Position numbers and translations under genes: made by a program
Assembly (NCBI GenBank): GCA_013215375.1
Contig: JABSRB010000011.1
Coordinates: forward strand, 1 to 64,000
Length of the DNA stretch: 64,000 bases
DNA from: Oceanospirillaceae bacterium
GTDB taxonomy: Bacteria > Pseudomonadota > Gammaproteobacteria > Pseudomonadales > Balneatricaceae
Direction: 5' to 3'
Notes under the pieces: generated by a model
The model's database searches: none
What the model saw: only the letters and a program-made list of their open reading frames with translations
What the model was told of the DNA's origin: nothing
Part shown: positions 51,515 through 61,350 of the stretch, one piece after another
Numbering within the stretch: the stretch's first letter is position 1
Layout: every line of letters starts with the position of its first letter

Positions 51515-52609
51515 ATGCGACTAACTCTCAAAAAGCTCATCCTAGTCCTCTTTTTAATTAGCATCACTGGTTTTAGCCAAGCTCAATCCCCCATTAAAGT
51601 GGCCTTTATTAATCCAGCTCCTCAAGGCAACGACTTTTGGGATTTAGTGGTGTCTTTTATGCAGGCCAGTGCTGATGACTTAAATATTGATTTAACAGTA
51701 CTTTACACTCCTTCTCACCATCGTAACGAGAGTTTTAAAAATGCGATTAAACTCATAAGATCAGCCGACAAACCTGATTTTTTAATCGGTGTTTTTCAAA
51801 AAAAGACGGCTTTGCAAGTACTCGAATTCACCCAGAAATACAATGTTCCTTTTTACGCTATCAATACCGATGTCCCCGAAGAGCGAAGGCATTTAATAGC
51901 GACGCCCAGAAACAAATTTACACACTGGCTGGGACATTCATTGCCCAATGATGTACAAGCGGGTTATTTAATGGCGAAAGAGCTGATTGAGAAGGTTGGC
52001 AATAATGGCACAGCCAAAAAGCAAACTACTTTATTGGCCATCAGTGGCAGCATGGATTCATCCGCTAGTTACGATAGAAACGCAGGTCTCTATAAAGCTT
52101 TAGAAGAACATCCTGAAGTCAAATTAAACCAGCTGGTATTCACTGACTGGAGTAAAGAAAACGCTTATAAAAAAACCTTAGGATTACTCAACAGATACCC
52201 AAACACTAATATCATCTGGGCAGCCAATGACAGCATTGCACTGGGTGCAGTGCAGGCGATTGGCGAGAAAAAAATAATGATTTCCGGTACAGATTGGTCC
52301 AGTGACGGTCTAAAGGCAGTACTCAATAATAAACTAATCAGTAGCTATGGCGGTCATTTTGTAGAAGGCGGTTTCGCACTAGTCTTACTCTACGACTACT
52401 TTCACGGCATCGACTTTATCGAAGACCCTGGACTAAAAATTAATACCGAGTTTGCTAAAATAGATTTAACCAATATCGAGGATTTCAATAAAGTCTTTGC
52501 CGAGCAAAACTGGGGACAGATTAACTTCCAGCACTTCTCAAAACATCTAACTCCCAACGTTAAAAAATACGATTTTAGCTGGGACAACATTTATAAAAAT
52601 ATCGATTAG
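51515..52609 (+). CDS. Orphan periplasmic sugar-binding-like protein (Peripla_BP_4)
   Basis: A 364-residue exported protein with a signal peptide cleaved near SQAQ (residue 24). The fold is that of ribose/galactose-type binding proteins: IKVAFINPAPQGNDFWDLV near residue 28, an INTDVPEERRH hinge, and IIWAANDSIALGAVQAIG near 235. No ABC permease or ATPase is adjacent, so it may feed a sensor (compare LuxP-type receptors) rather than an importer. The RstB-like kinase is the nearest upstream signalling gene, which may be coincidence. The ligand is unknown. Confidence 0.75.
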   Translation: MRLTLKKLILVLFLISITGFSQAQSPIKVAFINPAPQGNDFWDLVVSFMQASADDLNIDLTVLYTPSHHRNESFKNAIKLIRSADKPDFLIGVFQKKTALQVLEFTQKYNVPFYAINTDVPEERRHLIATPRNKFTHWLGHSLPNDVQAGYLMAKELIEKVGNNGTAKKQTTLLAISGSMDSSASYDRNAGLYKALEEHPEVKLNQLVFTDWSKENAYKKTLGLLNRYPNTNIIWAANDSIALGAVQAIGEKKIMISGTDWSSDGLKAVLNNKLISSYGGHFVEGGFALVLLYDYFHGIDFIEDPGLKINTEFAKIDLTNIEDFNKVFAEQNWGQINFQHFSKHLTPNVKKYDFSWDNIYKNID

Positions 52610-52666
52610 ATACCACGTTAACTGAACCGAAATTTAACTAAAAAATACCGGAGCAGTAATTTTCCA

Positions 52667-53557
52667 TTAATCCTCTTTATGCTCAGTAATTTCTCGCAGA
52701 AAATCTATCAGTACTTTTACCTTGCTCGGCGTATATTTACGGGAGGGGCGAAGAGCGAACAGCCCCAGTGGCTCTGGTTTATGCGCCACTAAGATCTCTT
52801 GTAATACACCTTGGGTTAAAGCTTGCTCGACAATAAATTTGGGCAGCAGGGTAATCCCTAAACCGCGTATCATGGCATCTTTTAAAACATCGCCATTATT
52901 GCTCACCAGTGATCCCGACAAATTAAGCGGTTTACCATCAACAATACGCCACGCCTCTTTAGTATTTACCAAAGAGTATTGCAACCAATTGTGCCCAGCT
53001 AATGCAGACAAGGTCATAGGCTCCCCAAAACGTTGAATATAATCAGCGCTGGCACAAAATACCCGTTCAATATCGCAAATATGACTGGCCACTAAACTAG
53101 AGTCTTGCAATTTACCAATGCGAATAGCCACATCAATACCATCGGCCACTAGATCTGTCATACCATCGCTTAATTGTAACTGCACATCGATTTGCGGATA
53201 GCGCAGCATAAACTCGGGCAGTGCTGGGGACAGTTTCGAAATACCAAAGCTCAAAGGCGCCGCAATACGCAAGGTGCCTTTGATAGTTTGCGTGCCCAAC
53301 TGCACTTTTTCACAGGCCTGCTCAAGGGAGATAAAGATCTCAATCACATCTTGATAGAACTGCCTGCCCGCTTGGGTTAAATCTATCTGACGGGTGGTTC
53401 TATTGAGTAGCTTCACCCCCATATCAGCCTCTAACCCTGAGACTCTGCGGCTAATGGCGGCGGTACTTACCTGTAAAAATTCAGCGGCGCCTTTAAAGCT
53501 ACCGACCTCTACCACTGCGACAAAGCTGCGCAGTGCGATAAAATCATATTGTTGCAT
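52667..53557 (-). CDS. LysR family transcriptional regulator
   Basis: A 296-residue LysR regulator of the AaeR/DsdC-like general group. The N-terminal helix-turn-helix (SFKGAAEFLQVSTAAISRRV) is at residues about 20-40, followed by LLNRTTRQIDLTQAG, and the effector domain starts at about 90. It diverges from the yqjG-like/pirin unit across about 140 bp and probably controls it, a common arrangement for quinone-stress genes. Confidence 0.87.
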   Translation of the reverse strand: MQQYDFIALRSFVAVVEVGSFKGAAEFLQVSTAAISRRVSGLEADMGVKLLNRTTRQIDLTQAGRQFYQDVIEIFISLEQACEKVQLGTQTIKGTLRIAAPLSFGISKLSPALPEFMLRYPQIDVQLQLSDGMTDLVADGIDVAIRIGKLQDSSLVASHICDIERVFCASADYIQRFGEPMTLSALAGHNWLQYSLVNTKEAWRIVDGKPLNLSGSLVSNNGDVLKDAMIRGLGITLLPKFIVEQALTQGVLQEILVAHKPEPLGLFALRPSRKYTPSKVKVLIDFLREITEHKED

Positions 53558-53698
53558 ATAGCGTAACTATCTTTTAACTAAACGGGTATTTATTGCAAAA
53601 TACTAAAGAACTATACTGATCAGGTCAAGTAACAGCGCAGCCAATCAACACAGCTAAACACTTTCAAGGCGAAGCGCTACAGATTGAGGATGAGCAAA

Positions 53699-54661
53699 AT
53701 GGGACTAATCGTTGCCGGTAAATGGGTCGATCAATGGTACGACACCAAAAAAAGTGATGGCAAATTTGTGCGCCAAGACAGCATGTTTAGACACTCTATT
53801 TCAGATGAAGCCGACAGCTTATTTCCTATCGAAGCAGGTCGCTATCACCTTTACGTATCCCTAGCCTGCCCATGGGCACACCGCACTTTGATCTTTCGTC
53901 AATTAAAGCAGTTAGAGTCTATTATTTCAGTGAGCATAGTCAGACCTGAAATGCTGGAAAATGGCTGGGAATTTGATACCAAAGATAGCAGTCCTTATAC
54001 TGATCCTCTGTATCAATTTAACTATGCCTACCAGCTGTATCTGAAATCAAATCCTGAATATGAGGGACGTGTTACTGTGCCTATTCTTTGGGATAAAAAA
54101 ACGGCGCGCATCGTTAATAATGAGTCGGTTGATATCATCCGTATTTTCAACTCAGCCTTTAACTCGCTAACCGGTAATACTGATGATTACTTTCCAGTCG
54201 CACTGCGCGATGATATTGAACAGGTCAACCAACGCATTTATGACACCGTTAATAACGGCGTCTACAAAGCGGGTTTTGCCACCACTCAAGAGGCCTATAA
54301 CGGCGCTTATACGAAGTTATTTGATACCTTAGATTGGTTGGAAGAACGCTTGAGCAAACAACGTTATTTGGTAGCAGATCAATTAACCGAAGCCGACTGG
54401 CGCCTGTTCACCACCCTGATTCGCTTTGATGCCATCTACCACGGTCACTTTAAATGCAACAAAGCCAAGCTGAGTGAATATCACCATATCAGCCACTATT
54501 TGCGCGAGCTCTACCAAGTGCCGGGTGTGAGTGACACTGTTGATATTGAATATAGCAAAATTCACTATTACGCTAGTCATGACACGATTAACCCGACACT
54601 AATCGTACCACTTGGTCCTGAGCAAAACTTTGCTGCGAGCCATGATAGAGCTAAGTTTTAA
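53699..54661 (+). CDS. yqjG: Glutathionyl-hydroquinone reductase (YqjG type)
   Basis: A 320-residue Xi-class glutathione transferase. It removes glutathione from glutathionyl-hydroquinones. GKWVDQWYDTKKSDGKFVRQ at the N-terminus and VSLACPWAHRTLIFR near 58 carry the catalytic Cys; TVPILWDKKTARIVNNES is the glutathione-binding segment. I use the ATG at 53699, with GAGG nine bases upstream, because the product then begins like YqjG; earlier in-frame starts add only a few residues. It forms a unit with the pirin gene 24 bp downstream. Confidence 0.87.
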   Translation: MGLIVAGKWVDQWYDTKKSDGKFVRQDSMFRHSISDEADSLFPIEAGRYHLYVSLACPWAHRTLIFRQLKQLESIISVSIVRPEMLENGWEFDTKDSSPYTDPLYQFNYAYQLYLKSNPEYEGRVTVPILWDKKTARIVNNESVDIIRIFNSAFNSLTGNTDDYFPVALRDDIEQVNQRIYDTVNNGVYKAGFATTQEAYNGAYTKLFDTLDWLEERLSKQRYLVADQLTEADWRLFTTLIRFDAIYHGHFKCNKAKLSEYHHISHYLRELYQVPGVSDTVDIEYSKIHYYASHDTINPTLIVPLGPEQNFAASHDRAKF

Positions 54662-54685
54662 CGCTTATAAAAGGAGCAAAGATAC

Positions 54686-55396
54686 ATGTTAATACATATT
54701 CCCTATTCATCTTTAGGTGGCGCCGACCACGGTTGGCTCAAAGCGAAACACCACTTTAGCTTCGCCAACTATTACAATCCGCAACGCATGGGTTTTGGCT
54801 GTGTGCGCGTCATTAATGACGATTGGATACAAGCGGGTAAGGGTTTCCCACCGCACCCGCATAACAACATGGAAATTATCACTTACGTGCGTAGCGGTGC
54901 CATTACGCATCAAGACAGTGAAGGCAATAAAGGCGTGACTAACTCCGGTGTGATTCAAGTGATGAGCGCAGGATCTGGCATCGTTCACTCTGAGTACAAT
55001 CTGGAAGCCGAAGACCTGACTTTGTATCAAATCTGGATAGAGACCAATCAGCAAGACGTTGAGCCACGCTGGCAAAGCCGAGAATTCCCCAATCAGGCCG
55101 CTGTGGATCAACTGCCACTTTTGGTTTCAGGTTATGAAGAGGATCGAGAGCAGGCCCTATTTATCCATCAGCAGGCAAGAATATTTGGTGGATTCATGCG
55201 TGCTGGTGACACCTTAACCCAGCCAATTACTCATCAAGCTTATGTACTAGCATCGAAGGGCCAGTTTGAAATCGATGATCAGAGCACGCAGTTAACGCTC
55301 AATAAAGGCGACGGCGCGCAAGTGACTAACAGCGCCTCGATCACTATTAAGGCGTTAAGCGATTGTGAAATCGTGCTGATTGATGCCCCTGCTTAG
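54686..55396 (+). CDS. Pirin family protein (quercetin dioxygenase-like)
   Basis: A 236-residue bicupin. The N-terminal cupin holds the metal ligands: HPHNNMEII supplies two His, and GIVHSEYN supplies a third His and a Glu. This is the pirin/YhhW pattern; YhhW has quercetin 2,3-dioxygenase activity in vitro. It follows the glutathionyl-hydroquinone reductase with 24 bp between, suggesting a shared role in quinone or flavonoid detoxification under the divergent LysR. Confidence 0.87.
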   Translation: MLIHIPYSSLGGADHGWLKAKHHFSFANYYNPQRMGFGCVRVINDDWIQAGKGFPPHPHNNMEIITYVRSGAITHQDSEGNKGVTNSGVIQVMSAGSGIVHSEYNLEAEDLTLYQIWIETNQQDVEPRWQSREFPNQAAVDQLPLLVSGYEEDREQALFIHQQARIFGGFMRAGDTLTQPITHQAYVLASKGQFEIDDQSTQLTLNKGDGAQVTNSASITIKALSDCEIVLIDAPA

Positions 55397-55466
55397 AAAA
55401 CATAGCTGATCTATTTTTAGATAGATCAGCGGATTACCTCTATTTCACCTCAAGCACTCCATGGAT

Positions 55467-56078
55467 TTACAGAACACTATTCAACAAGAACCCCGCAATC
55501 ACCCACATAGTGCAGCCCACTAATACATCTAGTTTTTGCCAGCTCTTATCATTCTTAAACCAAGGCGCTAACGCTTTGCCGCCAACCACTAAAGTTGCGA
55601 ACCAAAGCACCGAAGCAATACTGGCACCTAAGGCAAACCACAATGGTTCAGATCCTGGTAATTGCCCACCGATACTGCCAAGTAAAACAACCGTATCTAA
55701 ATACACATGCGGGTTTAATAAACTCAATGCCGCTGTCGTGGTTATCGCCGCTAGTACCGTCATTTTTTTTACATTATTGGTCGCTAATCCCTGAGGCTTA
55801 AAAGCTCTACGAAAAGCTAAAGACCCATAAGTGAATAAAAATAGCGCCCCAAAATAGCTAGCGAGATCGATCAAAATCGGCATCTCTTTGATTAGCGCAC
55901 CTAAACCTAAGACACCACAATAGATTAAAAAAATATCGATACAGACACAGACCAAGCCAATCACCAAGGCGTGCTGGCCACGTAATGCACTGCTTAAAAC
56001 AAACACATTTTGCGAGCCAATTGCCATAATTAAACTCGCCCCAATACCCATACCTTTCACCAAAGGGAAAAACCACAT
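55467..56078 (-). CDS. argO: LysE/ArgO family amino-acid exporter
   Basis: A 203-residue inner-membrane protein with five to six helices. ASLIMAIGSQNVFVLSSALRG near the start and LLNPHVYLDTVVLLGSIGGQL near 115 match ArgO. I start at the ATG at 56078, preceded by GAGGAGG; the longer ORF to 56093 adds five residues. It exports Arg (and possibly Lys or analogues). The divergent ArgP-like regulator is the expected activator. Confidence 0.88.
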   Translation of the reverse strand: MWFFPLVKGMGIGASLIMAIGSQNVFVLSSALRGQHALVIGLVCVCIDIFLIYCGVLGLGALIKEMPILIDLASYFGALFLFTYGSLAFRRAFKPQGLATNNVKKMTVLAAITTTAALSLLNPHVYLDTVVLLGSIGGQLPGSEPLWFALGASIASVLWFATLVVGGKALAPWFKNDKSWQKLDVLVGCTMWVIAGFLLNSVL

Positions 56079-56190
56079 GACCAACCTCCTCACCGCACGT
56101 TTAAAGAAGTTGCACTATGCTGATAGATTCAGTATAAGTAAAATTAAAGATTTTTGTATATCATTAGAATTTCTAATAGAGAGCTAATAC

Positions 56191-57084
56191 TTGATTGATT
56201 CAAAAGGACTCGCTGCATTTTCAGCGATTGTTAAAAATGCCAGCTTTGAGAGGGCAGCTGCTGAGCTTTTCATCACGCAGTCTGCGGTTTCTCAGCGTTT
56301 GAAGCAGCTTGAGCAAAATGTCGGGCACAGCCTAGTGGTGCGTTCCCCACAGATAAAAGCCACCATTGCCGGTCAAGCACTGCTTAAATACGCGCATAAT
56401 TTATCGCAAATAGAGCGTGATTTAATTGGCGAGCTAGCACCTAAAAAACAGCTCGACTGGCTAAAAATATCAATCGCCACCAATGCGGATACTCTCGCCA
56501 CTTGGTTATTGGGTGCGCTTGCACCTTGGTGCAGCGAACATAAAATACTATTAGACCTGAAAGTAGACGATCAAGATGAAACTCACCAACTACTCAAAAC
56601 AGGCGAGGTACTTGGCTGCATTAGCTCTCTGGAAAAAGCCGCTCCAGGCTGTAGCAGTGATCCACTGGGCATCATTCACTATCACTGCGTGGTGAGCCCC
56701 TGCTTCAAACAAAAATATTTTGCCAAAGGCATTGGTAAAGCGCAGTTTACAAAAGCCCCGGCTGTAGTGTTTAATCACAAAGATCAACTACAACATCAGT
56801 ACCTTAAACGCTATTTTGACATCGATGCCAGCACGCATATACAACACTCTATTCCCTCACTAGAAGCTTACAATGAATGGATAAAGCTGGGCATGGGCTT
56901 TGGCATGGCACCAAAATTGCAAATTCAGCCACTACTAGATACCGGAGAACTGGTGCTACTCACACCCAATAAACAGATCGAAGTGCCGCTGTTTTGGCAC
57001 CAATGGGGACTAAAAACCCCACTGGGTCATTCCTTGAGTCGTCAAATTGCCAACGCCGCCGCTATTGCTCATAGGTTACCCTAA
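56191..57084 (+). CDS. argP: ArgP-type LysR regulator
   Basis: A 297-residue LysR protein that starts at TTG (AGAGAGC upstream). SFERAAAELFITQSAVSQRLKQLEQ (residues about 18-42) is the helix-turn-helix, and the effector domain follows at about 90. The sequence and the divergent ArgO gene 110 bp away identify it as ArgP (IciA), which activates argO with Arg and is antagonised by Lys. Confidence 0.87.
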   Translation: MIDSKGLAAFSAIVKNASFERAAAELFITQSAVSQRLKQLEQNVGHSLVVRSPQIKATIAGQALLKYAHNLSQIERDLIGELAPKKQLDWLKISIATNADTLATWLLGALAPWCSEHKILLDLKVDDQDETHQLLKTGEVLGCISSLEKAAPGCSSDPLGIIHYHCVVSPCFKQKYFAKGIGKAQFTKAPAVVFNHKDQLQHQYLKRYFDIDASTHIQHSIPSLEAYNEWIKLGMGFGMAPKLQIQPLLDTGELVLLTPNKQIEVPLFWHQWGLKTPLGHSLSRQIANAAAIAHRLP

Positions 57085-57319
57085 TAGATTGGTGTAGTTT
57101 AAGGGGATGGAGACAACTCCCCACAGCGAAGTCAGCCAAATAACCGGCACACTAATACTTTCAGTTTCGAATCCCACAAACTCTCCCACCTTAAAAAACA
57201 TCCATAATTTAAAATTTATTATCAAATAGTTGAGATGTATTTAAAAAGGATAAGTTTGAGAAAAACGGGAGAAAGGTGCGATTATATATGAGGAATGAAA
57301 TAATACTAAAGGGGGATAT

Positions 57320-57346
57320 TTCGAGAAAACGACAAGCTTTCTCGAA
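57320..57346 (-). terminator. Hairpin after the DUF3581 gene
   Basis: TTCGAGAAA pairs with TTTCTCGAA in a perfect 9-bp stem (loop 9) between the converging argP and DUF3581 genes. Neither strand has a proper T tract. The remaining spacer (57085-57319) shows nothing. Confidence 0.45.
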
Positions 57347-57365
57347 TCAAAATGAGCGCTACGAG

Positions 57366-58076
57366 CTAGCATATATAAGCTTGTTTCCAAACATCATACT
57401 CAGCGACTAAGTTATCTATGACCTGCTGATCAAATTCACGCAAACCGCTTAATACCATCACTTTCTCGCCGTGCCCTACGATTTCGTCACCCTCTTTAAA
57501 ACAAAATTGCAGGACTGCCTTGCCGCGCTTACCATCAACTTGCAGTTGCGTATTGGTAATTTCCAGTGAGACCGACTTAAAATCTAAGCGCTGTAGATCA
57601 ATAGACATATTCTGGTAGATAACCAACGGTCTAGCAGGGTTAATCATCACGTTTTTCTCAGCCATTAACGGCACTAATACATGGGGAAAAGTATGACCGG
57701 AGAAAGCCACGTAGCTTTGCGCTAAAAGACTGGCAAAGTCGCTATTTTGCACGGCATCACCACTGCGCTCGATGGTCATATACTCTTTACCCGCAGTATC
57801 TAACACTTTAACTAGCGCTGAATCAGCTTCGCTAAAATGTAAATCAACCCCTTCAGTCACCATACCGTTAAAGGTGAATTGCATATTTTTACTCACCCCT
57901 AACTTAGCCAGTGACAAACTAAAAAGTAAGTCTCCAGGAATACAAAACTTTTTTGCCTGCTCATCGTGAAGCGGATTAAAATCTCCAGCGATATCTTTGG
58001 CAAAATGGCTGCCATGCTCACGGGAAAAGCTAAATTGATCGTTGCTGCTATCGATATAAAAGTCAGACAAATTCAT
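57366..58076 (-). CDS. DUF3581 family protein
   Basis: A 236-residue cytosolic protein of DUF3581, a hotdog-like family of unknown function. It begins MNLSDFYIDSSNDQFSFSRE; SHFAKDIAGDFNPLHDEQAKKFCIPGDLLFSLSLAKLG is the family block. I use the ATG at 58076, with GAAGAAAAG upstream, rather than the outer start at 58151. The dehydratase-like GDFNPLHD segment suggests acyl-thioester binding. It is transcribed alone, divergent from the AEC transporter. Confidence 0.75.
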   Translation of the reverse strand: MNLSDFYIDSSNDQFSFSREHGSHFAKDIAGDFNPLHDEQAKKFCIPGDLLFSLSLAKLGVSKNMQFTFNGMVTEGVDLHFSEADSALVKVLDTAGKEYMTIERSGDAVQNSDFASLLAQSYVAFSGHTFPHVLVPLMAEKNVMINPARPLVIYQNMSIDLQRLDFKSVSLEITNTQLQVDGKRGKAVLQFCFKEGDEIVGHGEKVMVLSGLREFDQQVIDNLVAEYDVWKQAYIC

Positions 58077-58346
58077 AGAGTACTTTTCTTCATTTGTTAG
58101 GTGATAACCAAATCTAGACTTATTAAAGCCAGTCGGTTTTAAAGGTTGCACATTTTAACCTGAAAACGGTGCTAGGGTTGAAATACTTACAAATAATTAC
58201 TTAGGATTTAGCGCAGGCCACTAAAACCACCACTTTTATGCTACAATTCATCGCGTTAAACTTGAGTTCAGGCGTGATGAATTCCATAAAACCACCCTCC
58301 TGAACACTTTCAGCAGCCCTTTTAAGTTGGCTAATCCGTACCTTTT

Positions 58347-59297
58347 ATGACTATATTGACCTCGACATTTCTGTTTTCGCTATCGATTACAGGCCCCATA
58401 TTTATCGTCATTTTCCTGGGTATATACTTAGGTAAACGCCAGAGCATAGACCAGCCATTTATCGAGACTAGCTCAAAGTTAGTGTTTAATATCACGTTAC
58501 CGACACTGCTATTTCTCAACATTTCCCAGGCAAATTTCCAGCAATCCGCGAATTTCTCACTGATTGCCACCGGCGTAGTCGTTACTATTGTCTGCTGGTT
58601 ATTGATAGAACTAGCCGCCGCTTTTTGGGTGAAAAGCGACAGTGATAGAGGGGTGGTAGTACAGGGCAGCTTTCGCTCCAATATGGGGATTTTTGGTTTA
58701 GCTTACTGCTACAACACTTATGGCGATCAAGGTTTAACCACCGCTGCACTCTATTTAGCGGTGCTCACTATTGTCTATAATATTTTATCGATCATCACTC
58801 TAAACCGCGCCCTCAATAAAAATTTATCGCTGGCTGATACCTTATCCGGCATTGTCAAAAACCCGCTCATTATCGCGATTGTACTGGCACTGCCCTTTTC
58901 CTATTTTAATATCTCACTGCCAGAATTTGCCATGAAAGCCGGTCAATACTTTGCCAACATGACATTACCTCTCGCCCTGTTATGCATCGGTGCATCGCTA
59001 GACCTTAAGTCACTGAGAAACAACTCTACTGAGGCGCTACTGACCTGCGCCGCTAAGTTAATATTAATGCCGACTGTCATAGTCCTTATCGCTCTTGCTA
59101 TGGGCTTTAAAGGCATTGAACTTGGTGTATTGTTGTTCATCGCTTGCGCCCCCACCGCCAGTGCCAGCTACGTGATGGTACGTGCCTTAGGCGGTAACTC
59201 GACCTTAGCTGCAAACATCATAGCGCTGACTAGCCTAGGTTCTCTATTCACTACCACTATCGCTATCGTTTTGTTGAGTTCTCTAAAGCTGCTATAG
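58347..59297 (+). CDS. AEC family transporter
   Basis: A 316-residue inner-membrane protein with ten helices. The auxin efflux carrier family features are N(I/V)TLPTLLFLNIS in the first half, PLALLCIGASLDL before the sixth helix, and IACAPTASASYVMVRALGGN near the end. AEC proteins export or import organic acids such as malate or malonate; the substrate here is unknown. It is transcribed alone. Confidence 0.85.
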   Translation: MTILTSTFLFSLSITGPIFIVIFLGIYLGKRQSIDQPFIETSSKLVFNITLPTLLFLNISQANFQQSANFSLIATGVVVTIVCWLLIELAAAFWVKSDSDRGVVVQGSFRSNMGIFGLAYCYNTYGDQGLTTAALYLAVLTIVYNILSIITLNRALNKNLSLADTLSGIVKNPLIIAIVLALPFSYFNISLPEFAMKAGQYFANMTLPLALLCIGASLDLKSLRNNSTEALLTCAAKLILMPTVIVLIALAMGFKGIELGVLLFIACAPTASASYVMVRALGGNSTLAANIIALTSLGSLFTTTIAIVLLSSLKLL

Positions 59298-59463
59298 TTT
59301 TTGGCTCGTTATTTATGACTAATTTAACTTTTACGCACTTTAGTTACTTTGCGTAAAGTAGGGCCACGTTAGGCGATTAATAATGGCACGCTCTTATCGA
59401 TATTTGAATGTAAGCCTGTGTAATAAATTTGTGGTTTAAAAATGCAAGAATACTTTAAATGAT

Positions 59464-60030
59464 TTCTTTTATGTACAGGAAGTACGGTATAGCGCGGTGG
59501 CATGGATGCCAAAGAGCGTATAATGGTTTAAGATCAATATATTGAAAGATTTTTCGACTGCGTCGAGTTCATTTCTTTTTACGAAAAAAAGAAACGGAAC
59601 CAAAGAGGCTCTTTGCCATCCTTGGCACCGCCAAATTACTTACATGGATGTAAGTACTTAGTTTTTGTCGGGAACAAAAAAACTGACCGTACATCCTGTA
59701 CAAATACGCTCTATGACATCCATGTCACCGCGTTATACCGTACATCCTGTACAAATACGCTCTATGACATCCATGTCACCGCGTTATACCGTACATCCTG
59801 TACATAAAATTTCGACCTGCTATTGCCTCCGCCGTTCATTCACATCCATGTGATCACGGCATTTGTAATTCCTTTTACATCAGACTCTTCCTCAATTCAC
59901 AAAATTGATGACCGCTCAGATTCGCCATCCATGGCTCAACTTCGCTTTTCGCGACGTCCTGTCGCTCCACCCATCAATTTAGCAAATTGCTCCGGCGGCA
60001 ATACAAGGGATTTTATGGCTCCGTAGTGTA
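59464..60030. repeat. Hairpin-mosaic dispersed repeat, copy B (rearranged, inverted)
   Basis: This region holds the unit of 9478-9753 in inverted orientation (59552-60030), plus a second partial copy to its left (59464-59570) and extra palindromes in between. The hairpins, stem-loop-stem, are GGCAT-GG-ATGCC (59499-59510), TACTTACAT-GG-ATGTAAGTA (59637-59656), GTACA-TCC-TGTAC (59689), GACAT-CC-ATGTC (59715), TCACAT-CC-ATGTGA (59840-59853), GCCAT-CC-ATGGC (59934-59945) and GCGAC-GTCCT-GTCGC (59961-59975). Small ORFs crossing it are artefacts. Confidence 0.8.
59686..59804. repeat. 51-bp tandem repeat inside the hairpin mosaic
   Basis: Period 51 bp, 2.3 copies: each unit starts ACCGTACATCCTGTAC, continues AAATACGCTCTATGACATCC and ends CATGTCACCGCGTTAT. 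Both palindromes (GTACATCCTGTAC, GACATCCATGTC) are in every full unit. Confidence 0.85.
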
Positions 60031-60334
60031 GTTTGAGGTGTTACTAAGTTTATATAAGAGATTAAACCTACCTTATTTAAGTCAGTTTTTAGAAGTCCGT
60101 TAACGGCTAAAGCGGTCGTTTTGGATAACACACATGAACCGCAAGCACCAATACCACAGATTCAGCATACTACATTTTTATAAACCACCTGCCATTGCCC
60201 TTAGATCCCTAAACTGTCAGATAATCTTTGGAAGTGAGCTGTTTGAGAAGAGCGTCTATGTTTAGTGTAAGGTATTAATATATTGAGTAGTTTATCGAGA
60301 TTTTTACTTAATACTTAAGTTCAAGGAGGAATAA

Positions 60335-61093
60335 ATGAGGCACTTTGAGAAAAAAAGTATATCCGAGAGGTATGATCAGTTTCGTCCCCAAGTACACAAG
60401 AGCGTGATAAAAAAAATGCTGGAGCTGGCTTCGTGCGAAAAAAAATTTCAACACGTTGCTGATATCGCTTGCGGTACTGGACATTCCACCATCCCATTAC
60501 TAGATTATTCTGAGAATGTTTATGGAACCGATATCTCCAAAGAAATGTTAAATATAGCTAAAGAAAAGAACCCTAGAGTCACTTACTATTTAACGCCTGC
60601 CGAAGATCTTCCTTTTGATGATGGTTTTCTTGATGCAATATTTGTATGTATGGCCTTACATTGGTTCGATCAGAAAAAATTCCTAGCCGAAGCACGTAGA
60701 ACATTGAAAAGCGGAGGTTTACTATTTGTTTACAACATGAGTTTTCCTGGAACAATGGTACAAAATCCAAGATATAATGATTGGCACACTAAGGAATATT
60801 GGAGCAAATATCCTAATCCTAAAAGACACAATACTGCGCTAAACAAGCTACTTGAAAACAATGAGCAAATTCAGCTTATCGAAAATCATTCAATGGATCT
60901 GTCGATCGATCTAGATTGCCTTGAGTTACGTAATTATTTGTTGACGCAATCGAATATTGACGCGGCAATCGACAATGGCGATTCATTAGAGAGTGTGGAA
61001 CGTTGGATTGAAGAAGGAATCAAGCCTTTTTTTAAATCAGATAAAGAGCAATTTATTTATTCATGTGAGCTATCACATGCCAAATGTATCTAA
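60335..61093 (+). CDS. Class I SAM-dependent methyltransferase
   Basis: A 252-residue Rossmann-fold methyltransferase. Motif I VADIACGTGHST (residues about 42-53), DISKEML for the ribose-binding Asp, EDLPFDDGFLDAIFVCMALHWFD near 90 and RRTLKSGGLLFVYN near 125 are typical of the UbiE/TAM-like group. AAGGAGG lies just before the ATG. The substrate is unknown. It stands alone after 300 bp of unremarkable sequence that follows the hairpin mosaic. Confidence 0.82.
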   Translation: MRHFEKKSISERYDQFRPQVHKSVIKKMLELASCEKKFQHVADIACGTGHSTIPLLDYSENVYGTDISKEMLNIAKEKNPRVTYYLTPAEDLPFDDGFLDAIFVCMALHWFDQKKFLAEARRTLKSGGLLFVYNMSFPGTMVQNPRYNDWHTKEYWSKYPNPKRHNTALNKLLENNEQIQLIENHSMDLSIDLDCLELRNYLLTQSNIDAAIDNGDSLESVERWIEEGIKPFFKSDKEQFIYSCELSHAKCI

Positions 61094-61350
61094 CAAATTG
61101 ATGAAGGAGGTCTCAGTATGAGGCTTCCTTTGTGGAAGGCTATGGAGCATCTTTCGGTTCTTTCTATTAGCTTTCCGTCATATTTAACGGCTGCTTTGTG
61201 TCAGTTTCAGTGAGATATCTAGGACAGTCATAAACTATAAGCCTAGAGAATCCCCCTACCAACCAACAAACTCTGGTGATTAATTCTTTTTTACTCTCAT
61301 GATCTAAATATTATGAACGCGCATGTGCAGTATTAAGCTGTTGTATTTAT

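Noticed and set aside
59613-60026. Small ORFs with a 17-residue repeated peptide
   Set aside because: The repeated peptide simply translates the 51-bp tandem repeat; neither start site nor composition supports coding.
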